From positions 124,001 through 188,000 of the forward strand of contig NZ_BBOJ01000007.1 of the NCBI RefSeq assembly GCF_000974445.1: a stretch of 64,000 nt of DNA. Reading direction: 5' to 3'. Of the stretch, positions 60,807 to 64,000 are shown in pieces (position 1 is the stretch's first letter; every line of letters begins with the position of its first letter). The notes below the pieces were generated by a model. That model was not told the origin of the DNA, ran no database searches, and was given only the letters and a program-made list of their open reading frames with translations. This stretch comes from Lentzea aerocolonigenes. GTDB lineage: Bacteria; Actinomycetota; Actinomycetes; Mycobacteriales; Pseudonocardiaceae. The position numbers and the translations under genes were made by a program.

Positions 60807-60861
60807 CGTGATGAACGGCACTTTTGTCCATTTGAGACGGACAAAAGCGCCGTTCATCACG
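60807..60861. terminator. 23-bp hairpin related to the one at 5995
   Basis: Arms 60807-60829 and 60839-60861 pair with one mismatch; loop of 9 bases. Both arms contain GATGAACGGC[G/A]CTTTTGTCC, the same sequence as the 5995-6042 stem. Follows the PHP-phosphoesterase unit on the minus strand. Confidence 0.75.
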
Positions 60862-60973
60862 CGCGTTGCAGCCAGGTGGCCGGTGGTTCCGGACAGTCGG
60901 CGCGTGCGGCCCGCAGTACCGGTGCGGTGTGCTGGAAGCGTGCACTATAACCGCGAAGGGATTCCACGAACAT
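60857..60973 (-). CDS. Possible 38-residue protein, unrecognised
   Basis: ATG at 60973 with AGGG 8 bases upstream encodes a basic peptide (MFVESLRGYSARFQHT ... ending PATWLQRA) whose stop codon lies inside the 60807-60861 hairpin. It could be a small gene or the remnant of a larger one; the frame stays open further upstream. No family recognised. Confidence 0.3.
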   Translation of the reverse strand: MFVESLRGYSARFQHTAPVLRAARADCPEPPATWLQRA

Positions 60974-61049
60974 GCTCAGACCCTGCGTCGTCCGTACCGA
61001 GGCGCGGTGGGTGCCGCGCCTCACCACTCCCGGGCGCGGTACCCGCCGT

Positions 61050-62651
61050 TCAGCGTTCTGCAGCGGCGAAAACCGGGTTCGAGTAGAACCAGAGGTCTTC
61101 CCACGGGTCGGACTTGCCGGCCACGTCGATCGCCGGACCGGCCGGATCCACAGCCGCTCCGTGGTAGCCCGGAGCGCTCCGCTTGCCGTCGGTGCCGCGG
61201 ACCCGGACGTAGAACGGCCCGTCGACGGTGATCCGGTGGACCAGTTCGACGGTGCCGGTCCGCCGCCGGACATCCCATGACCGCACGACTTTCGTGTGCG
61301 GTGTGTGGAACACGGACCGATCAGTGACGGGGCCGGTGATCCCTCCGACGATCAGGTCGACCCGCGCGAGCTGGGGCACGAAACCGGCGAAGTTGGGCTG
61401 GTCGGCCACATCGATCCGCACCACCACCTCGACCACGTCACCGCGCCGCACCCGCAGCGTGCCGCCCATCGCGACGCCGCCCGCGCCGGATCCGCGCCGG
61501 CGCAGCCGCACGTCCAGGCCGGCCACGAGATCGCCGAGGCAGACCCACATCCGGCCGGCCCGCATCGCCCGCATCACCTCGCGGTGCCCGCGGTGCGTCA
61601 CGCCGACCCAGGTCTTGTTGTAGGCGCCCGGCGGGAACGAGCTGTACTCCGTGACGGGGCGACCGGCGTTCACCGGGTCCGGGAAGCGGCCGGTGCTGTT
61701 GAACGTGTGCCCTTCGCTGTCGTACGGCACGTTGTCGTAGCCCTGCTGGTCCAGCTTGTCGACCGGGTTCTTCATCCAGTCCCCGCAGCCCTGGTGGCCG
61801 TCCGAGGTCGTGGTGATCCACCACGGCTTGCCCTCGGCGAGCAGGCTGTCCCAGAGGCCGCCGACCGTGGAGGTGGCCCAGTCGAACCCTCCCCAGGTGC
61901 GGTAGCTCTCGGCCGGATAGCCGGGGAACGAGAACTTGCCGGGGGCCGAGTCGTACAACCCGCGGCCGCGCGCCATGCCGGGCGCCGGCAGGCCCGCCGC
62001 CTGGTGACCGGGCGCGCCCTCCATGCCGATCACGACGCTCGGCGCGGCGTCCCTCCAGTTCCTGGTCTCCTGCGGGGAGTTGATGCCCAGCCGCGACGGG
62101 TGGTTCGGCAGCACGAGAGCGTCGTCGATCCGGCGCGCGGCCACGGCGTCCTTCAGAAACTTCAACGCCTCCAACGCGATCGCCTCGTTGGCGGGCGTGC
62201 CGTCGCGCGTGCCGTTCACCCGCGCGTCGAACCGGGTGACGAACTCCTGCAACACACCGGCCTCGTTGCGACCGGGAGCGAGCATCAGCGTGGTGTGCTC
62301 GCCCGCCGGGATGTTCCACTCCAGGCCGGTGAACACCAGCACGTCCTCGTACGCGCGCCGCGCCGCCGCGATGTCCGACGTCAGCGGAGGAACGCTGTGC
62401 GTCGCGAACGGGACGTTGCCGTGGTCGGTGATCGTCAACCAGCTCAGGCCGTGTCGCCGCGCGCGTTCGACCTGGGTGGCCACCGGGTACATCGCGTCGT
62501 TGCTGTACTGACTGTGGATGTGGTGGTCGCCTGCCAGCCAGAGGTACCCGTCGCGGCGCTCGTCGTGCGCGTGGGCCGGTGTGCCGCTGAGCACGGCTCC
62601 GGCCGCGAGACCGGAGCCCAGCAGGAACCGGCGCCTGTCGGTCTGTCCCAT
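61050..62651 (-). CDS. Tat-exported PHP-domain metal-dependent phosphoesterase
   Basis: 533 residues. Twin-arginine signal (TDRRRFLLGSGLAAGAVL); PHP fold with metal-binding motifs GDHHIHSQYSNDA, TITDHGNV, a Glu in FTGLEWNIP, LPNHPSR and a later TTSDGHQG. The C-terminal part (about 400-533) is a beta-rich domain. PHP proteins hydrolyse phosphoesters (nucleic acids, inositol phosphates, sugar phosphates) with two or three metals; secretion by Tat suggests folding with metal before export and a role in extracellular phosphate scavenging. Substrate unknown. ATG at 62651; ribosome-binding site weak. Confidence 0.85.
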   Translation of the reverse strand: MGQTDRRRFLLGSGLAAGAVLSGTPAHAHDERRDGYLWLAGDHHIHSQYSNDAMYPVATQVERARRHGLSWLTITDHGNVPFATHSVPPLTSDIAAARRAYEDVLVFTGLEWNIPAGEHTTLMLAPGRNEAGVLQEFVTRFDARVNGTRDGTPANEAIALEALKFLKDAVAARRIDDALVLPNHPSRLGINSPQETRNWRDAAPSVVIGMEGAPGHQAAGLPAPGMARGRGLYDSAPGKFSFPGYPAESYRTWGGFDWATSTVGGLWDSLLAEGKPWWITTTSDGHQGCGDWMKNPVDKLDQQGYDNVPYDSEGHTFNSTGRFPDPVNAGRPVTEYSSFPPGAYNKTWVGVTHRGHREVMRAMRAGRMWVCLGDLVAGLDVRLRRRGSGAGGVAMGGTLRVRRGDVVEVVVRIDVADQPNFAGFVPQLARVDLIVGGITGPVTDRSVFHTPHTKVVRSWDVRRRTGTVELVHRITVDGPFYVRVRGTDGKRSAPGYHGAAVDPAGPAIDVAGKSDPWEDLWFYSNPVFAAAER

Positions 62652-63041
62652 GATCACGCACCGCTCGCCGGTGGTGCGGCCACGGCGGGGACCGCGGCCG
62701 ACGACTGCACACTCGCCGCCAACAAGCCAACGACAGCAACAGATCTGGTCATTCGGACCACGCGCACCGCACGACTCCTGACTCATGTTCGAGCACGACG
62801 CCGCGAGGCTAGATCGACGCGAAGAACTTTCACATATCGCGGACATGACAACTCCGTGTACACAAAGCAACGAACACCGGGAAATCCGCGCATCGCTCGG
62901 TTTTCGCGAAAGACCGTCCACTGCGGACCTGGCGTCCGACAGTCGAATTCGACGACCGGCGGGGTGCTGTTCCGGCGAACGGGTGAACGGGCATGATTTG
63001 CGTGCTGCCCGGAGCGCAGCGACGAGGAAAGGACCTGTGCG
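62652..63041. other. Divergent intergenic region with a GTCGAATTCGAC palindrome
   Basis: 390 bases between the PHP gene and the AraC-family gene. A perfect 12-bp palindrome GTCGAATTCGAC lies at 62942-62953. No gene or RNA I can support. Confidence 0.5.
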
Positions 63042-64000
63042 ATGCCCGCCCAGCCGCACGCCGGAGCCGGCCCGACCAACCGCAGCACGTCCGCGACCAT
63101 CGCGCCGTTCATCCTGCGGTACCTCGTCACGGTCACTGATGACCTCAGCGCGGATCTGCGGCCGGCGCTCGCGCACGCCGGTCTGGACGAGACCGTGCTG
63201 GCAGCGGCGGACCTGCGGGTGTCCTACCGCCAGGGCAGCGAGGTCATCCGGCACGCCCTGCGCCTCACCGGCAACGACCACCTGGGACTGCGGGTCGGTG
63301 CCCGGCAGCACCCCGCCGCGTGGGGCCTGATGGGGTTCGCCCTCATGGCCGCCGACACGCTCAAAGACGCCGTCGAGACGGGCGTGCGGTTCCAGAACCT
63401 CTCCGGCGCGATGGTGGTGTGGTCGGCGGGGCAGGCCGACGACGGCTTCACGCTGTGGGCCGACCTGCCTGATCCGGCGGTGGACCCCGGCGTCGGCACG
63501 TTCCTGATCGAGGAGGCCTTCGCGAGCGTCGTCACCGTCACGCGGTTCACGCTGGCCGAGTTCCGGCCGCGGCAGGTGGAGTTCGCCTTCCCCACCCCGC
63601 CGGACACCACGCCGTTCGCCGACCTGTTCCGCTGCCCGGTCCGCTTCTCCGCACCTCGCAACGCTCTCGTCTTCCCCGCCGGGTCCGGGCGCACCGAGAT
63701 GCCCTCCCGCGACCCGGTCACCTACTCCTCCACGCTCGCGGTGCTCGAGAGCCAGGTGGCGTCCCGGCGCTCCCGCCAGGACCTGCTGGAGGTGCTGGAG
63801 GTCTCGATCGCGCAGAGCCTGCCGGACGTGCCGACCTTCGCCGAACAGGCGCGCAGGCAGGCGACGGGTGAACGGACGTTGCGCCGCCGTCTCGCCGAGT
63901 GCGGCACCACCTACGAGGCGCTCGTCGACGGCGTGCGGCGGGAGCGGGTCGAACAGCTGCTGCGGCAGCCAGAGCTGACGCTGACCGACATCACGCGCCG
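63042..64000 (+). CDS. AraC-family regulator with Arabinose_bd-type N-terminal domain, partial (runs off the window)
   Basis: 319 codons are present. The N-terminal region matches the OruR/Arabinose_bd-type sensor domain of AraC regulators (AGLDETVLAAADLRVSYRQGSEVI, GNDHLGLRVGARQHPAAWGLMGFALMAADTLKDAV). The AraC helix-turn-helix begins near the edge (TFAEQARRQATGERTLRRRLAE then LVDGVRRERVEQLLRQP) and the second helix-turn-helix is cut off. The ATG at 63042 has AAAGGA about 9 bases upstream. Divergent from the PHP gene; ligand unknown. Confidence 0.85.
   Translation, partial: MPAQPHAGAGPTNRSTSATIAPFILRYLVTVTDDLSADLRPALAHAGLDETVLAAADLRVSYRQGSEVIRHALRLTGNDHLGLRVGARQHPAAWGLMGFALMAADTLKDAVETGVRFQNLSGAMVVWSAGQADDGFTLWADLPDPAVDPGVGTFLIEEAFASVVTVTRFTLAEFRPRQVEFAFPTPPDTTPFADLFRCPVRFSAPRNALVFPAGSGRTEMPSRDPVTYSSTLAVLESQVASRRSRQDLLEVLEVSIAQSLPDVPTFAEQARRQATGERTLRRRLAECGTTYEALVDGVRRERVEQLLRQPELTLTDITR

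Overview
This is high-GC actinomycete DNA: GC-biased third positions, frequent GTG and TTG starts, four-base ATGA/GTGA gene overlaps, and secreted enzymes with Thr-rich linkers. The gene set (family 2 carbohydrate-binding modules, a bacterial expansin, LacI-type regulators, an F420-type reductase) fits a filamentous Pseudonocardiaceae such as Lentzea, Saccharothrix or a relative. That placement is inference from content and style; no rRNA or tRNA gene is present to test it. I read the window as a plant cell-wall degradation island.

Layout. Positions 1-7.4 kb hold CBM2 proteins including an SGNH hydrolase, a LacI and a FadR/GntR regulator, a beta-helix protein with a ricin-type lectin, and a GH6 endoglucanase. 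From 8.0 to 20.4 kb lies a hemicellulose block on the plus strand: GH10 xylanase, GH43, a CE1-like esterase, a GH95 alpha-L-fucosidase, then four tandem CE1-like esterases arranged A-B-A'-B'. From 20.4 to 25.1 kb are an iron-box ABC transporter without its ATPase and a LacI regulator. From 25.4 to 31.7 kb (minus strand) is an operon GH48, AA10 LPMO, small unknown protein, GH6 cellobiohydrolase, behind a perfect CelR-type palindrome. From 31.9 to 40.2 kb is a pectin block: divergent PL1 and PL3 lyases, and an operon of a PL1-CE8 fusion, a sugar ABC importer and an enolase-superfamily dehydratase.

From 40.4 to 43.6 kb are an MFS transporter, a LacI regulator and a CBM2 lipoprotein with a degenerate nuclease fold. 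From 43.7 to 47.5 kb is the araBDA operon. From 47.9 to 50.4 kb an HNH/DUF222 gene sits between long inverted repeats, each with a 123-base structured core. From 50.5 to 57.4 kb are an AraR-like LacI regulator, a YtfQRT-YjfF-type pentose/hexofuranose importer and a secreted expansin. The last 6 kb hold an F420-type reductase, a CBM2-CE2 esterase, a membrane protein, a Tat-exported PHP phosphoesterase and the first part of an AraC-family regulator.

How it works together (inference). Exo-cellulases of both polarities, an LPMO and an expansin open and depolymerise cellulose; the xylanase, arabinofuranosidase-type enzyme and esterases strip arabinoxylan; the pectinases release oligogalacturonides. 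Two ABC importers carry products inside and AraBDA feeds arabinose into the pentose phosphate pathway. Shared operators tie the blocks together: CelR-like TGGGAGCGCTCCCA variants for cellulases, TGTTAGCGATAACA for the arabinose genes, and TTCGAC/GTCGAA dyads in front of several secreted enzymes.
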